This document shows positions 45,002 through 53,806 of a stretch of DNA of 64,000 nt, piece by piece. How positions within the stretch are numbered: position 1 is the first letter of the stretch; every line of letters begins with the position of its first letter. The position numbers and the translations under genes are program-made. Origin of the DNA: Arthrobacter citreus (GTDB taxonomy: Bacteria; Actinomycetota; Actinomycetes; Actinomycetales; Micrococcaceae); NCBI RefSeq assembly GCF_038405225.1, contig NZ_CP151657.1, positions 1,178,001-1,242,000 on the forward strand. Reading direction: 5' to 3'. Below the pieces are notes generated by a model. The model had not been told where the DNA came from. It searched no databases and saw only the letters and a list, made by a program, of their open reading frames with translations.

Positions 45002-45076
45002 ATGGTCGACGTCCTGGCCCGCGCGCTCGCAGTCCTTTACCCCAACCTCTCCTCCGGCCCGACCGAGGGGGCGTGA
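45002..45076 (+). CDS. 24-residue leader peptide of the sox operon
   Basis: Tiny open frame starting ATG 45002 behind a very strong GGAGGAG site and ending in TGATG, where its stop overlaps the soxB start by one base. The soxB gene has no ribosome site of its own other than GAGGGGG inside this frame. The peptide reads [16 protein letters not shown] and then SSGPTEGA. Roles to consider: translational coupling only, or a sensing leader. I know no homologue. Confidence 0.6.
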   Translation: MVDVLARALAVLYPNLSSGPTEGA

Positions 45077-46293
45077 TGGCCGATCTGCTTCCGGAGCATC
45101 CGGACTTCCTCTGGCACAACCCCGAACCGAAATCCTCCTATGATGCCGTGATCGTCGGTGGTGGCGGACACGGCCTGGCCACCGCCTATTATCTGGCCAA
45201 GAACCACGGTATGACGAACATCGCGGTCCTGGAGAAGGGATGGCTGGCCGGCGGGAACATGGCGCGGAACACCACCATCATCCGCTCGAACTATCTGTGG
45301 GACGAAAGCGCAGCGATGTACGAGCAAGCCCTGAAGCTGTGGGAGATCCTGCCTGAGGAACTGGAATATGACTTCCTGTTCAGCCAGCGCGGCGTGATGA
45401 ACCTGGCCCACACCCTGGGAGATGTCCGCGAGAGCATCCGCCGGGTCGGAGCGAACAAGCTCAACGGCGTGGACGCCGAATGGATCGACCCGCAGCAGGT
45501 CAAGGAACTCTGCCCCATCCTGAACATCAGCGACAACATCCGCTACCCGGTGATGGGCGCCACCTACCAGCCGCGCGCCGGAATCGCGAAGCACGACCAT
45601 GTGGCGTGGGCCTTCGCGCGTAAATGCGACGAACTCGGCGTTGACATCATCCAAAACTGCGAGGTTACCGGTTTCCTGAAGGACGGGAACCGTGTGGTGG
45701 GCGTTAAGACCAGCCAAGGCACCATTCACACCGAAAAGGTGGGGCTGTGCGCCGCGGGCCACAGCTCGGTTCTTGCCGAAATGGCGGGATTCCGGCTGCC
45801 CATCCAGTCCCACCCGCTGCAGGCACTGGTCTCGGAACTGCACGAACCCGTCCACCCCACCGTGGTGATGTCCAACCACGTGCACGTCTACGTCTCCCAG
45901 GCGCACAAGGGCGAGCTGGTCATGGGCGCCGGTGTCGATTCCTACAACGGATACGGCCAGCGCGGCTCCTTCCATGTGATCGAACACCAGATGGCTGCCG
46001 CCGTTGAGCTGTTCCCCATCTTTGCCCGGGCACACGTGCTGCGGACCTGGGGCGGAATTGTGGACACCACCCTGGACGCCTCACCCATCGTGGGCACCAC
46101 TCCGGTGGAGAACATGTTCGTCAACTGCGGTTGGGGCACCGGCGGGTTCAAGGGAACCCCCGCGGCCGGTCTCACCTTCGCCCACACCATCGCCACCGGG
46201 GCCCCGCACGCACTCAACAAACCCTTCGCACTTGAACGGTTCGAAACCGGCGCCCTGATCGATGAGCACGGCGCCGCAGCCGTGGCCCACTAG
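45076..46293 (+). CDS. soxB: Sarcosine oxidase beta subunit
   Basis: Catalytic subunit of heterotetrameric sarcosine oxidase (sarcosine + O2 + THF to glycine, methylene-THF and H2O2). 405 aa with N-terminal dinucleotide motif [20 protein letters not shown] for non-covalent FAD, and H173 in [10 protein letters not shown], the residue that carries covalent FMN in this family. The sequence from [12 protein letters not shown] to the terminal [11 protein letters not shown] follows Corynebacterium SoxB closely as I recall it. It is coupled to the leader peptide by TGATG. Confidence 0.97.
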   Translation: MADLLPEHPDFLWHNPEPKSSYDAVIVGGGGHGLATAYYLAKNHGMTNIAVLEKGWLAGGNMARNTTIIRSNYLWDESAAMYEQALKLWEILPEELEYDFLFSQRGVMNLAHTLGDVRESIRRVGANKLNGVDAEWIDPQQVKELCPILNISDNIRYPVMGATYQPRAGIAKHDHVAWAFARKCDELGVDIIQNCEVTGFLKDGNRVVGVKTSQGTIHTEKVGLCAAGHSSVLAEMAGFRLPIQSHPLQALVSELHEPVHPTVVMSNHVHVYVSQAHKGELVMGAGVDSYNGYGQRGSFHVIEHQMAAAVELFPIFARAHVLRTWGGIVDTTLDASPIVGTTPVENMFVNCGWGTGGFKGTPAAGLTFAHTIATGAPHALNKPFALERFETGALIDEHGAAAVAH

Positions 46294-46338
46294 CCGCCGT
46301 CGTCGTCGTCGACCCGGCATTCCAGAAAGAAGACGCAC

Positions 46339-46776
46339 ATGCTGCTCATCTCCTGTCCCAACTGCGGCTCACGCGACGAGATCGAGTTCCACTACGGCGG
46401 CCAGGCCCATGTGCCCTACCCGGAAAACCCGCATGAGCTGAACGGGCGCGAGTGGGCCGAGTTCCTGTTCTACCGGGACAACACGAAGGGTGTCTTCGCT
46501 GAACGTTGGCTGCACAGTACCGGCTGCCGGCAGTGGTTCAACATGCTCCGCGACACCGTTACCTACGACATCCAGGCCGTCTACCCCATGGGTACGTCCC
46601 GGCCGGATCCATCCGTCCCGGCCGCCGCCGAATCCGGCACTGCCAGCACCGCCGCCGACAGCACCACCACCGGCACCGCGGCGCCGAGCATCGCCGCGGC
46701 AAGCGCCCCTGTACCCGGAACCACCCCTGCCGCATCCACAGCCGGCACCACTGCTTCGGAAGGAGCCTCCGAATGA
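46339..46776 (+). CDS. soxD: Sarcosine oxidase delta subunit with Ala/Thr-rich tail
   Basis: Small zinc subunit of sarcosine oxidase, 145 aa. The zinc ligands of known SoxD are all present in register: C6 and C9 (SCPNCG), H59 and C63 (LHSTGC). The conserved part ends near residue 84 ([10 protein letters not shown]). The remaining 61 residues are almost wholly Ala, Thr, Ser, Pro and Gly, with no fold visible; usual SoxD is about 90-110 aa. The stop overlaps soxA by four bases. Confidence 0.95.
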   Translation: MLLISCPNCGSRDEIEFHYGGQAHVPYPENPHELNGREWAEFLFYRDNTKGVFAERWLHSTGCRQWFNMLRDTVTYDIQAVYPMGTSRPDPSVPAAAESGTASTAADSTTTGTAAPSIAAASAPVPGTTPAASTAGTTASEGASE

Positions 46777-49730
46777 CTCCCCAGAACGCGCGCCTGGCAG
46801 CCGGCGGACGCATCGACCGCACCATCTCCTGGCGCTTCACCGTGGACGGCGAGGAATTCTCGGGACACCCCGGGGACACCCTCGCCTCCGCCCTGCTCGC
46901 CAACGGCCGCATCGCCGTCGGCACCTCGCTGTACGAGGACCGGCCCCGCGGTATCCTGGCCGCCGGAGTCGAGGAACCGAACGCCATGGTCAGGGTGCAG
47001 CCGCGTTTCCCCGGTCATGTGGCCGAGTCCATGCTCCCCGCCACCGCGGTCACTCTCGTGGACGGCTTGGACGCGGAACTGCTCAACGGCCTGGGCAGGC
47101 TGGACCCGGAGGACGACCGCGCCGAGTACGACAAAAAGTACGTGCACACCGACGTCCTGGTCATCGGCGGAGGCCCGGCGGGACTGGCCGCGGCCCGCGA
47201 AGCCGTCCGCACCGGAGCCCGGGTCATGCTCCTCGACGATCAGCCCGAGCTCGGCGGATCCCTGCTGTCCGGTTCGACCGCGCCCGGACTGGCCGAGAAT
47301 ATCGAAGGCATGACGGCTCTTGAATGGGTGGCGGACGTCGAAGCGGAGCTCGTTTCAGGCTCCGAGTCCACTGTTCTCAACCGGACCACCGCGTTCGGTG
47401 CCTACGACGCGAATTACGTCATCGCGGTCCAGAACCGCACTGATCATCTGTCCTCCCCGGCCGCATCCGGGGTGTCCCGGCAGCGTATCTGGCACATCCG
47501 TGCCGCGCAGGTGGTGCTGGCGCCCGGCGCGCATGAGCGCCCGCTGGTCTTCGAGAACAACGACCGCCCGGGCATTATGCTGGCCTCGGCCGTCCGCAGC
47601 TACCTCAACCGCTACGCGGTGGCAGCAGGGCGGCGTGTGGTCATCAGCACGACGAATGACAGCGCCTATGTCCTGGACGGGGACCTGCGCGCCGCCGGAA
47701 TTGAAGTTGCAGCCGTTGTGGATGCGCGTTCATGCCTAACCGCTGTGGCTGCCGCCGCCGTCGAAGCCGGCACACGGGTGCTGATCGGCAGCGCCGTGGC
47801 CAATACCGCCGCTGACACCACTACGGCCGGCAGCGCAGGACGCCTGAAGGGTGTGACCGTCCGCGGCATCGATGAGGACGGCGCGCTGACCTCCAGTACC
47901 GAGCAGATTGCCTGTGACCTCCTGGCTGTTTCCGGCGGCTGGAGCCCCGTGGTCCACCTGCACTCCCAACGGCAGGGCAAACTCCGCTGGGACGACGGCC
48001 TGGCGGCTTTCGTACCGAGCACCACGGTCCCGAACCAGTGGATCGCAGGTTCCGGGCGGGGCAGCTTTGACCTCTCCGACTGCCTCACCGAAGGCATTTC
48101 CGCCGGAGCTGCAGCCGCCGTCGCCGCAGGGTTCAGCACCACTGCCGGCTACTCACCGCCCGGCACGCCAACGGCCTCCGCCCCCACCCGCCAGTTGTGG
48201 CTGGTTCCCGGTGAGGAGGGGACTCCGGATGACTGGCATCACCACTTCGTCGACTTCCAGCGCGACCAGTCCGTCGCCGACGTCCTGCGCTCCACCGGGG
48301 CCGGCATGCGCTCGGTGGAGCACATCAAGCGTTACACCTCCATCAGCACCGCCAACGATCAGGGCAAGACCTCAGGCGTCAACGCGATCGGTGTCATCGC
48401 CGCAGCCCTCCGGACGGCCGGCGAAGCATCCCGCGGCATCGGCGACATCGGCACGACCACCTACCGCGCACCCTTCACCCCGGTGGCGTTCGCCGCCTTG
48501 GCCGGCCGGCAGCGCGGTGAACTCTTCGACCCCGCCCGGGTGACAGCCATCCACTCCTGGCACGTGGATCACGGGGCCCTGTTCGAGGACGTCGGGCAGT
48601 GGAAGCGACCCTGGTACTACCCCCAGCCCGGTGAGGACATGGACGCCGCGGTCCTCCGCGAGTGCATCGCCGTCCGGGAATCCGTGGGCTTCATGGACGC
48701 CACCACCCTGGGCAAGATCGAGATCCGCGGCAAGGATGCCGGTGAATTCCTGAACCGCATCTACACCAACGCCTTCAAGAAGCTCGCCCCGGGCTCCGCC
48801 CGGTACGGCGTCATGTGCATGGCCGACGGGATGATCCTGGACGACGGCGTAACCCTGCGTCTCGACGAGGACCGCTACTTCATGACCACCACGACCGGGG
48901 GAGCAGCGGGAATCCTCGACTGGCTCGAGGAATGGCTGCAGACCGAATGGCCGGACCTCGACGTGCACTGCACCTCGGTCACCGAACAGTGGACCACCAT
49001 CGCCGTCGTGGGACCGAAATCCCGTGCGGTGCTGACGAAGGTCGCACCCGACCTGGCCGCTGACGGAGGACTCGAACCCGAGGCCTTCCCCTTCATGACC
49101 TTCAGGGAGACGACGCTTGCCTCCGGCGTGCCGGCCCGGATCTGCCGGATCTCGTTTTCCGGTGAACTCGCCTATGAGATCAACGTTCCCTCGTGGTACG
49201 GGCTCGCCACCTGGGAGGACGTGGCGGCGGCCGGAGCCGAATTCAACATCACCCCGTACGGCACTGAGGCCATGCACGTGCTCCGGGCCGAGAAGGGCTA
49301 CCCCATTGTCGGTCAGGACACCGACGGCACCGTTACCCCGCAGGATGCCGGCATGGAATGGGTGGTGTCCAAGGTCAAGGACTTCATCGGCAAACGCTCC
49401 CACACCCGCGCGGACACCGCCCGGCCCGACCGCAGGCACCTGGTCAGCGTGCTGCCCGTGGACCGGACCCTGCGGCTGCCGGAAGGCACCCAGCTCGTCG
49501 AAAAGGGCGTTAATGTCGATCCCGCACAGGGTCCCGTCCCCATGCAGGGTTTCGTCACTTCCAGCTATCACAGTGCCGCCCTTGGCCGCTCCTTTGCGCT
49601 TGCGCTGATCAAGAACGGCCGCAACCGGATCGGCGAGACCCTGGTTGCCGCCGCCGGTAACCAGTTCGTCGACGTCGTCGTCGGTGAAACCGTGCTTTTT
49701 GACCCCGAGGGGACCCGCAAAGATGGCTAA
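46773..49730 (+). CDS. soxA: Sarcosine oxidase alpha subunit
   Basis: Largest subunit, 985 aa. N-terminal ferredoxin-like domain without cluster (about 10-105), NAD-binding domain with [18 protein letters not shown] (about 128-145), central linker region, and a C-terminal GcvT-like folate domain (about 600-985) that passes the methylene group to tetrahydrofolate. [20 protein letters not shown] and [18 protein letters not shown] are folate-domain landmarks. GGAAGGAG stands eight bases ahead of ATG 46773. The two folate-using enzymes of the island (this and dimethylglycine oxidase) share this C-terminal domain type. Confidence 0.97.
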   Translation: MTPQNARLAAGGRIDRTISWRFTVDGEEFSGHPGDTLASALLANGRIAVGTSLYEDRPRGILAAGVEEPNAMVRVQPRFPGHVAESMLPATAVTLVDGLDAELLNGLGRLDPEDDRAEYDKKYVHTDVLVIGGGPAGLAAAREAVRTGARVMLLDDQPELGGSLLSGSTAPGLAENIEGMTALEWVADVEAELVSGSESTVLNRTTAFGAYDANYVIAVQNRTDHLSSPAASGVSRQRIWHIRAAQVVLAPGAHERPLVFENNDRPGIMLASAVRSYLNRYAVAAGRRVVISTTNDSAYVLDGDLRAAGIEVAAVVDARSCLTAVAAAAVEAGTRVLIGSAVANTAADTTTAGSAGRLKGVTVRGIDEDGALTSSTEQIACDLLAVSGGWSPVVHLHSQRQGKLRWDDGLAAFVPSTTVPNQWIAGSGRGSFDLSDCLTEGISAGAAAAVAAGFSTTAGYSPPGTPTASAPTRQLWLVPGEEGTPDDWHHHFVDFQRDQSVADVLRSTGAGMRSVEHIKRYTSISTANDQGKTSGVNAIGVIAAALRTAGEASRGIGDIGTTTYRAPFTPVAFAALAGRQRGELFDPARVTAIHSWHVDHGALFEDVGQWKRPWYYPQPGEDMDAAVLRECIAVRESVGFMDATTLGKIEIRGKDAGEFLNRIYTNAFKKLAPGSARYGVMCMADGMILDDGVTLRLDEDRYFMTTTTGGAAGILDWLEEWLQTEWPDLDVHCTSVTEQWTTIAVVGPKSRAVLTKVAPDLAADGGLEPEAFPFMTFRETTLASGVPARICRISFSGELAYEINVPSWYGLATWEDVAAAGAEFNITPYGTEAMHVLRAEKGYPIVGQDTDGTVTPQDAGMEWVVSKVKDFIGKRSHTRADTARPDRRHLVSVLPVDRTLRLPEGTQLVEKGVNVDPAQGPVPMQGFVTSSYHSAALGRSFALALIKNGRNRIGETLVAAAGNQFVDVVVGETVLFDPEGTRKDG

Positions 49731-50361
49731 CACAGCAGCACTTAACGGCATCAACAACGGACTTCGGGGCATCCGGCGCAGTCCCGCCTCGCACCTGGCC
49801 GCCGCACTGGAAGCCGGGTCCGTCGAGGGGACGGTGGTCCTCGGTGAGCAACCGTTCCAGACCATGGCAGGCATCCGGGTGGACCCGTCCTCCGGGGAAG
49901 GTGCCCGGGTTGCCGCGGTGGCCGGCAGCCTGCCGGTCCGCTGCGGTGAGGTGGGCGGCGCCGACGGCGTCAATGTCTTCTGGCTGGGGCCATCCGAGTT
50001 TCTGGCGGTGGCACCGGAAGAGGCCCATGACTCGCTCGGCGGCAACCTCATCGGTTCCCTCACCGCCGCCCTTGGCGGGTCTCCGGGCCAAGTGGTGGAC
50101 CTGTCCGCGAACCGCACCACGTTTGAACTCTCCGGTATCCGCGCCCGCGCCGTCCTGGAAAAGGGCTGCTCGCTGGATCTGCATCCGAGCAGCTTCCTCC
50201 CGGGAACAGCCCTGAGCACCGAGGTGGGCAACATTCCGGTGATCCTCGAGAAGACCGGGGAGGAGAGCTTCCGCCTCTTCCCCCGGGCCTCCTTTGCGGA
50301 CTTCCTGGGCCGGTGGCTCCTCGATGCAATGCGCGAGTATGCCTCGCCGGAGGTCCCGTGA
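49723..50361 (+). CDS. soxG: Sarcosine oxidase gamma subunit
   Basis: 212-aa subunit of the same complex, related in fold to half of the GcvT domain. Landmarks: [48 protein letters not shown] (typical of SoxG) and [17 protein letters not shown]. It overlaps soxA by eight bases and is the last gene of the operon. No clear terminator follows before the riboswitch of the next gene. Confidence 0.95.
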   Translation: MANTAALNGINNGLRGIRRSPASHLAAALEAGSVEGTVVLGEQPFQTMAGIRVDPSSGEGARVAAVAGSLPVRCGEVGGADGVNVFWLGPSEFLAVAPEEAHDSLGGNLIGSLTAALGGSPGQVVDLSANRTTFELSGIRARAVLEKGCSLDLHPSSFLPGTALSTEVGNIPVILEKTGEESFRLFPRASFADFLGRWLLDAMREYASPEVP

Positions 50362-50460
50362 TGGCTGTGGGAGTTTTTTCCCTACAAACTGACGGCCAGG
50401 GGAGGATTGGCTGTCAATGCAGTCGAGTGCTGAGCACCCTCCTGCGATAGACTTTTAGCC
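50362..50460 (+). promoter_or_regulatory. soxG-riboswitch gap with promoter of the TerC gene
   Basis: TAGACT at 50448-50453 is placed to start transcription near 50460, exactly at the 5' edge of the riboswitch. No good -35 is seen. A weak GGGA-TTTTTT-TCCC element near 50371-50385 might end sox transcription. Confidence 0.5.
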
Positions 50461-50578
50461 AGCGCAGGGGAGTATCCGTCCGCGCTGCATCCGTCAGCAC
50501 GCGGGACAGCATCGTCCCGCCGGGTGCAGCGGGCATCCGTCCGAACAACCCGTTCGCGGATGCCGGAGAGACTTGCGT
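50461..50578 (+). ncRNA. yybP-ykoY (manganese) riboswitch
   Basis: Structured leader of the TerC gene. AGCGCA (50461-50466) pairs with TGCGTT at the 3' end (P1). GGGGAGTA follows (the conserved 5' loop). GCTGCATCC/GGGTGCAGC forms a long stem that contains CGTCAGCAC, a GCGGGAC/GTCCCGC inner hairpin and the invariant-type CGG on the 3' side. A last arm is GGCATCCG/CGGATGCC with an inner CGAAC/GTTCG stem, and AGACTTG closes the aptamer. The order GGGGAGUA, CGUCA, CGG, AGACYU is that of the yybP-ykoY class, which binds Mn2+ and usually precedes manganese exporters and TerC-type proteins. Confidence 0.9.
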
Positions 50579-50609
50579 TCACTCCCGCGCCCGAAAGGTC
50601 CCCGTACAC

Positions 50610-51830
50610 ATGCCCGAATTACCCGTGGTCTTTGAGGTCGGCACATTTGTCCTCCTCGGGCTCGTTCTGCTTTTCGACCTGCTGCTGGTCGTTAAACGAC
50701 CGCACGAGCCGTCGATGAAGGAGGCCGGCCTGTGGGTCGGCTTCTACGTCGGGCTTGCGCTTGTCTTTGCCGGCGCCATGTTTGTTTTCACCGGACCGGA
50801 GTACGGCAGCCAGTTCGTTGCCGGCTGGGTCACCGAATACAGCCTCAGCATCGACAACCTGTTTGTCTTCATTATCATCATGGCCCGCTTCTCGGTACCG
50901 CGTAAGTACCAGCAGGAAGTGCTGATGTTCGGCATCATCATTGCGCTGATCCTGCGCGGCATCTTCATCATCATCGGTGCCGCCGTCATCGAGAACTTCA
51001 GCTGGGTGTTCTTCATCTTCGGCGCCTTCCTGCTGTGGACCGCCTACAAGCAGGCCACCGACAACGGCGAGGACGAGGAAGAGGGCAGCGACAACAAGCT
51101 GATCGGCAAGCTGCGCCGCGTCCTTCCCATGACGGACAAGTTTGACCAGGGCAAAATCCGCACGGTGGTGGACGGCAAGAAGGTCTTCACCCCCATGCTG
51201 ATCGTCTTCATCACCATCGGTGTCACCGACCTGATGTTCGCCGTGGACTCGATCCCGGCCATCTTCGGCCTGACGCAGAGCGCGTTCATTGTCTTCACCG
51301 CCAACATCTTCGCCCTGATGGGCCTGCGCCAGCTGTACTTCCTGCTGGGCGGCCTGATGGACCGGCTGATCTACCTCAAGCACGGCCTTTCGGTCATCCT
51401 GGCATTCATTGGCGTCAAGCTGATCCTGCACGCGCTGCACGTGAATGAACTGCCGTTCATCAACGGCGGCGAGCACGTTGCCTGGGCTCCGGAAATCCCC
51501 ACGTTTGTGTCCCTGGCCGTTATCCTCGGCACCATCGTGATTGCCACCGTGGCATCGCTGCTCAGCCCCAAGGCAAAGGCCGTCCAGGCCGTTGCCTCAC
51601 TGCAGAACGCGCTGAAGGTGTACCGCAACCTCGAAGAGGACGCCCCGCACGAAGAGCGCGTGGAAGCCTACGACAAGGTCACCGAAACGTACCGCAACGC
51701 CACCGCAGTGGCCAAGGACCGCGACGACGTCGAACTGCCGGAAATCTCGGACCAGGCCAAGGAAGAATTCCGGGCCAGCAATCCGCGGCTGCAGAACCCT
51801 GCGCCGGTAAAGGACCAGACCGAGCAGTAG
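50610..51830 (+). CDS. TerC-family integral membrane protein (probable Mn2+ exporter)
   Basis: Membrane protein of 406 aa with about nine helices. It carries both family signatures: VTEYSLSIDNLFVF and MFAVDSIPAIFG, whose acidic residues in the membrane are thought to bind metal. A cytosolic acidic loop (NGEDEEEGSDNK) separates the halves, and the last 90 residues form a charged helical tail. GAAAGG precedes the ATG at about eleven bases. The manganese riboswitch points to metal export, for example loading of exported metalloproteins as shown for TerC/MeeF-type proteins, not tellurite resistance. Confidence 0.93.
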   Translation: MPELPVVFEVGTFVLLGLVLLFDLLLVVKRPHEPSMKEAGLWVGFYVGLALVFAGAMFVFTGPEYGSQFVAGWVTEYSLSIDNLFVFIIIMARFSVPRKYQQEVLMFGIIIALILRGIFIIIGAAVIENFSWVFFIFGAFLLWTAYKQATDNGEDEEEGSDNKLIGKLRRVLPMTDKFDQGKIRTVVDGKKVFTPMLIVFITIGVTDLMFAVDSIPAIFGLTQSAFIVFTANIFALMGLRQLYFLLGGLMDRLIYLKHGLSVILAFIGVKLILHALHVNELPFINGGEHVAWAPEIPTFVSLAVILGTIVIATVASLLSPKAKAVQAVASLQNALKVYRNLEEDAPHEERVEAYDKVTETYRNATAVAKDRDDVELPEISDQAKEEFRASNPRLQNPAPVKDQTEQ

Positions 51831-51880
51831 CAGCACCGCACCAACAGCACCACCAGCAAACCGCACCACAGTGACTGCAG

Positions 51881-51920
51881 CACAAAGCGCCGCCCTCCTT
51901 CGGGAGGGCGGCGCTTTGTG
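51881..51920. terminator. Bidirectional terminator after TerC gene
   Basis: Perfect 18-bp stem, CACAAAGCGCCGCCCTCC with its complement, closed by TTCG. It ends TerC and the convergent hydrolase gene. Confidence 0.92.
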
Positions 51921-51938
51921 CTTGTGACTGTGCGGCTG

Positions 51939-53252
51939 TTAGGCCGCCGGTTCGCCCCGCACCATCCCCAGCAGGCGGTTGAAGATGCCCTCGCCGTCGT
52001 CGGCTATGCCGTCGTGGTGGAAGTCGGCGCTTTCCCAGACCTGCAGGCCGCGCACAGCCGCGGCGGTTTCCAGCGACAGGTCCCGGTCCACGTAAATATC
52101 GTCGGTGTAGACGGCTGCTGCCATCGGAACGGTGTTCCGGGCCAGCTGTCCGTTGTCATAGAGCGCCGGCCAGTCCTCCTTGGCGGCCAGCAGCTCCGCG
52201 GTCTGCTTCAGCGGCGCCAGCGCAGGATCCTCGTCAAAGTACCAGGGATAGACCATCTCCCCGGTGAATAACGGATCCGCGGCGCTGGGCTTGAACTCCG
52301 GAAACTCCTCCAGCACCCGCTCCGCGGCCCAGTTGGTCGCCGTCCCCTGACCGTAGATGGATTCATGCAGCACGGCATAGAGCGGGTTGGAGGCACGGCT
52401 GACCTGCCCGTGCACGGCCTCCAGGAAGGTATCGGACAGCCGTTCCCCCTCGGGGGTGGGAACAAACGCCTCCTGCAGCAGGTAATGCAGTCCGTCCATC
52501 CGGGTGTTGCCACCCAGGAAAGAACCGATCATCTGGAAGCGCTGCACGCTCAGGCGCTCTCCCGACGGCAGGAACTCCGGCGTCACCGTCAGGTGCCGGG
52601 CGATCCGGGTGGTCAGCTCGCGGTCGGCCGGATACTTGGCAAAGTACTCGGCGTTGCGGGCGGCGACCCGCCGGAAGGTGGCCCGGTACACGCGGTCCGC
52701 GGGACCGGTGAGCGGCGCCAGGCCGCCGGTGATGAGGGATTCGCGCAGCCCGTGCGGAGCAAAGGACAGATAGGTCAGGGTGCAGAATCCGCCGTAGCTC
52801 TGCCCGTACGTGCTCCAGGGGCCGGAGCCCAGGGCTTCCCGGATCAGTTCTGCGTCGGCCACGATGGAGTCGGCCCGGAAATGGGTCAGATAATCCGCCT
52901 GCGCCGCAGCGTTGCCGCGCAGCGCCAGGGTCCGCCGGTCTGCGGGGGTGGACAGTCCCGTGCCGCGCTGGTCAAGCATGAGGATGCGGAAATGCCGGGA
53001 AGCGGCCTTCGTCCAGCCGCCGAACTGCAGCAGCCGGCTGCCCTTGCCGCCCGGACCGCCCTGCAGGTACAGCAGCCAGGGCAGCTGTTCGGCTTCGGAC
53101 TGGGGCAGCTCGGCGTCGCTGTATTCCCGGGCAAAAACGGTGATGCTCCCGCCATCGGGCCGTGAGTGGTCCAGCGGGACGGTGAAGCGGTGATCGGTGA
53201 CCCGCATGCCGCGGATGGTGTACGGCGCCGAGGCCGTGTGCGGAACGCTCAT
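51939..53252 (-). CDS. S33-family alpha/beta hydrolase (prolyl aminopeptidase-like)
   Basis: Hydrolase of 437 aa. Oxyanion-hole strand LLYLQGGPGGKG, DQRGTGLST and nucleophile elbow GQSYGG are those of proline iminopeptidases; the catalytic Asp and His lie in DDIYVD and ESADFHHDG. The HGGPG of the family is replaced by QGGPG. Cytosolic, no signal peptide. ATG overlaps the stop of the acetyltransferase gene by four bases; the unit helicase-acetyltransferase-hydrolase is one transcript on the minus strand. Confidence 0.9.
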   Translation of the reverse strand: MSVPHTASAPYTIRGMRVTDHRFTVPLDHSRPDGGSITVFAREYSDAELPQSEAEQLPWLLYLQGGPGGKGSRLLQFGGWTKAASRHFRILMLDQRGTGLSTPADRRTLALRGNAAAQADYLTHFRADSIVADAELIREALGSGPWSTYGQSYGGFCTLTYLSFAPHGLRESLITGGLAPLTGPADRVYRATFRRVAARNAEYFAKYPADRELTTRIARHLTVTPEFLPSGERLSVQRFQMIGSFLGGNTRMDGLHYLLQEAFVPTPEGERLSDTFLEAVHGQVSRASNPLYAVLHESIYGQGTATNWAAERVLEEFPEFKPSAADPLFTGEMVYPWYFDEDPALAPLKQTAELLAAKEDWPALYDNGQLARNTVPMAAAVYTDDIYVDRDLSLETAAAVRGLQVWESADFHHDGIADDGEGIFNRLLGMVRGEPAA

Positions 53253-53794
53253 GCGGAAAGGTCCGATGCGGAGTGGTTCGGTGCGGAGCGGCCCGATCCC
53301 GGTTCCTCAGATTCCGGCACCGCAGCCCCGCCGAAGGACTCCAGTGCGGAGCCGGTGAGGCGGTACGTGGTCCACTCGTCCTGGGGCCGTGCGCCCAGGG
53401 AGTCATAAAAACGGATGGACGGCTCGTTCCAGTTCAGCACGCACCATTCCACCCTGGCGTACCCGCGCTCGACGGCGATTTCCGCCAGGGTGCGCAGCAG
53501 CGCCTTCCCGGCGCCCTTGCCGCGGGCTGCCGGACGGACGTACAGGTCCTCCAGGTAGATACCGTGCACGCCTTCCCAGGTGGAGTAGTTCAGGAACCAC
53601 AGTGCAAAGCCCTGCACCTCTCCGGCTTCCTCGGCAACGTGGGCAAAGATGGCCGGGTGTTCCCCGAACAGGTTCTTCTCCAGGTCCTGCACCGTGTTCT
53701 TGACGGCGTGGGGTTCTTTTTCATAAATCGCCAGGTCGTGGATGAGTTCGAGGATTACGGGGACGTCTTGGGGGCGTGCGGGGCGGATCTGCAT
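53249..53794 (-). CDS. GNAT acetyltransferase, spermidine/diamine type
   Basis: 181-aa acetyltransferase resembling the SSAT (SAT1) branch. ILELIHDLAIYEKEPH is typical of that branch; the acetyl-CoA loop is VRPAARGKGAGKALLRTL; VEWCVLNWNEPSIRFYDSLGA is the last conserved block. A Gly/Ser/Pro-rich tail of 25 residues follows. TAGGCT (53806-53801) six bases ahead of the ATG could give an internal leaderless start; its TAG is also the stop codon of the helicase gene. Substrate likely a polyamine or amino acid, not proven. Confidence 0.9.
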   Translation of the reverse strand: MQIRPARPQDVPVILELIHDLAIYEKEPHAVKNTVQDLEKNLFGEHPAIFAHVAEEAGEVQGFALWFLNYSTWEGVHGIYLEDLYVRPAARGKGAGKALLRTLAEIAVERGYARVEWCVLNWNEPSIRFYDSLGARPQDEWTTYRLTGSALESFGGAAVPESEEPGSGRSAPNHSASDLSA

Positions 53795-53800
53795 GGCTTC

Positions 53801-53806
53801 AGCCTA
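53801..53806 (-). promoter_or_regulatory. -10 box of acetyltransferase gene
   Basis: TAGGCT, minus strand, six bases before ATG 53794; overlaps the stop codon of the helicase gene. Confidence 0.5.

Noticed and set aside
46506-46772. N-terminal extension of soxA inside soxD
   Set aside because: Out-of-frame reading of soxD; ATG 46773 has a good ribosome site and the usual SoxA start.
50610-51830. Tellurite resistance as function of the TerC gene
   Set aside because: No other ter genes are near, and the manganese riboswitch points to metal export instead.
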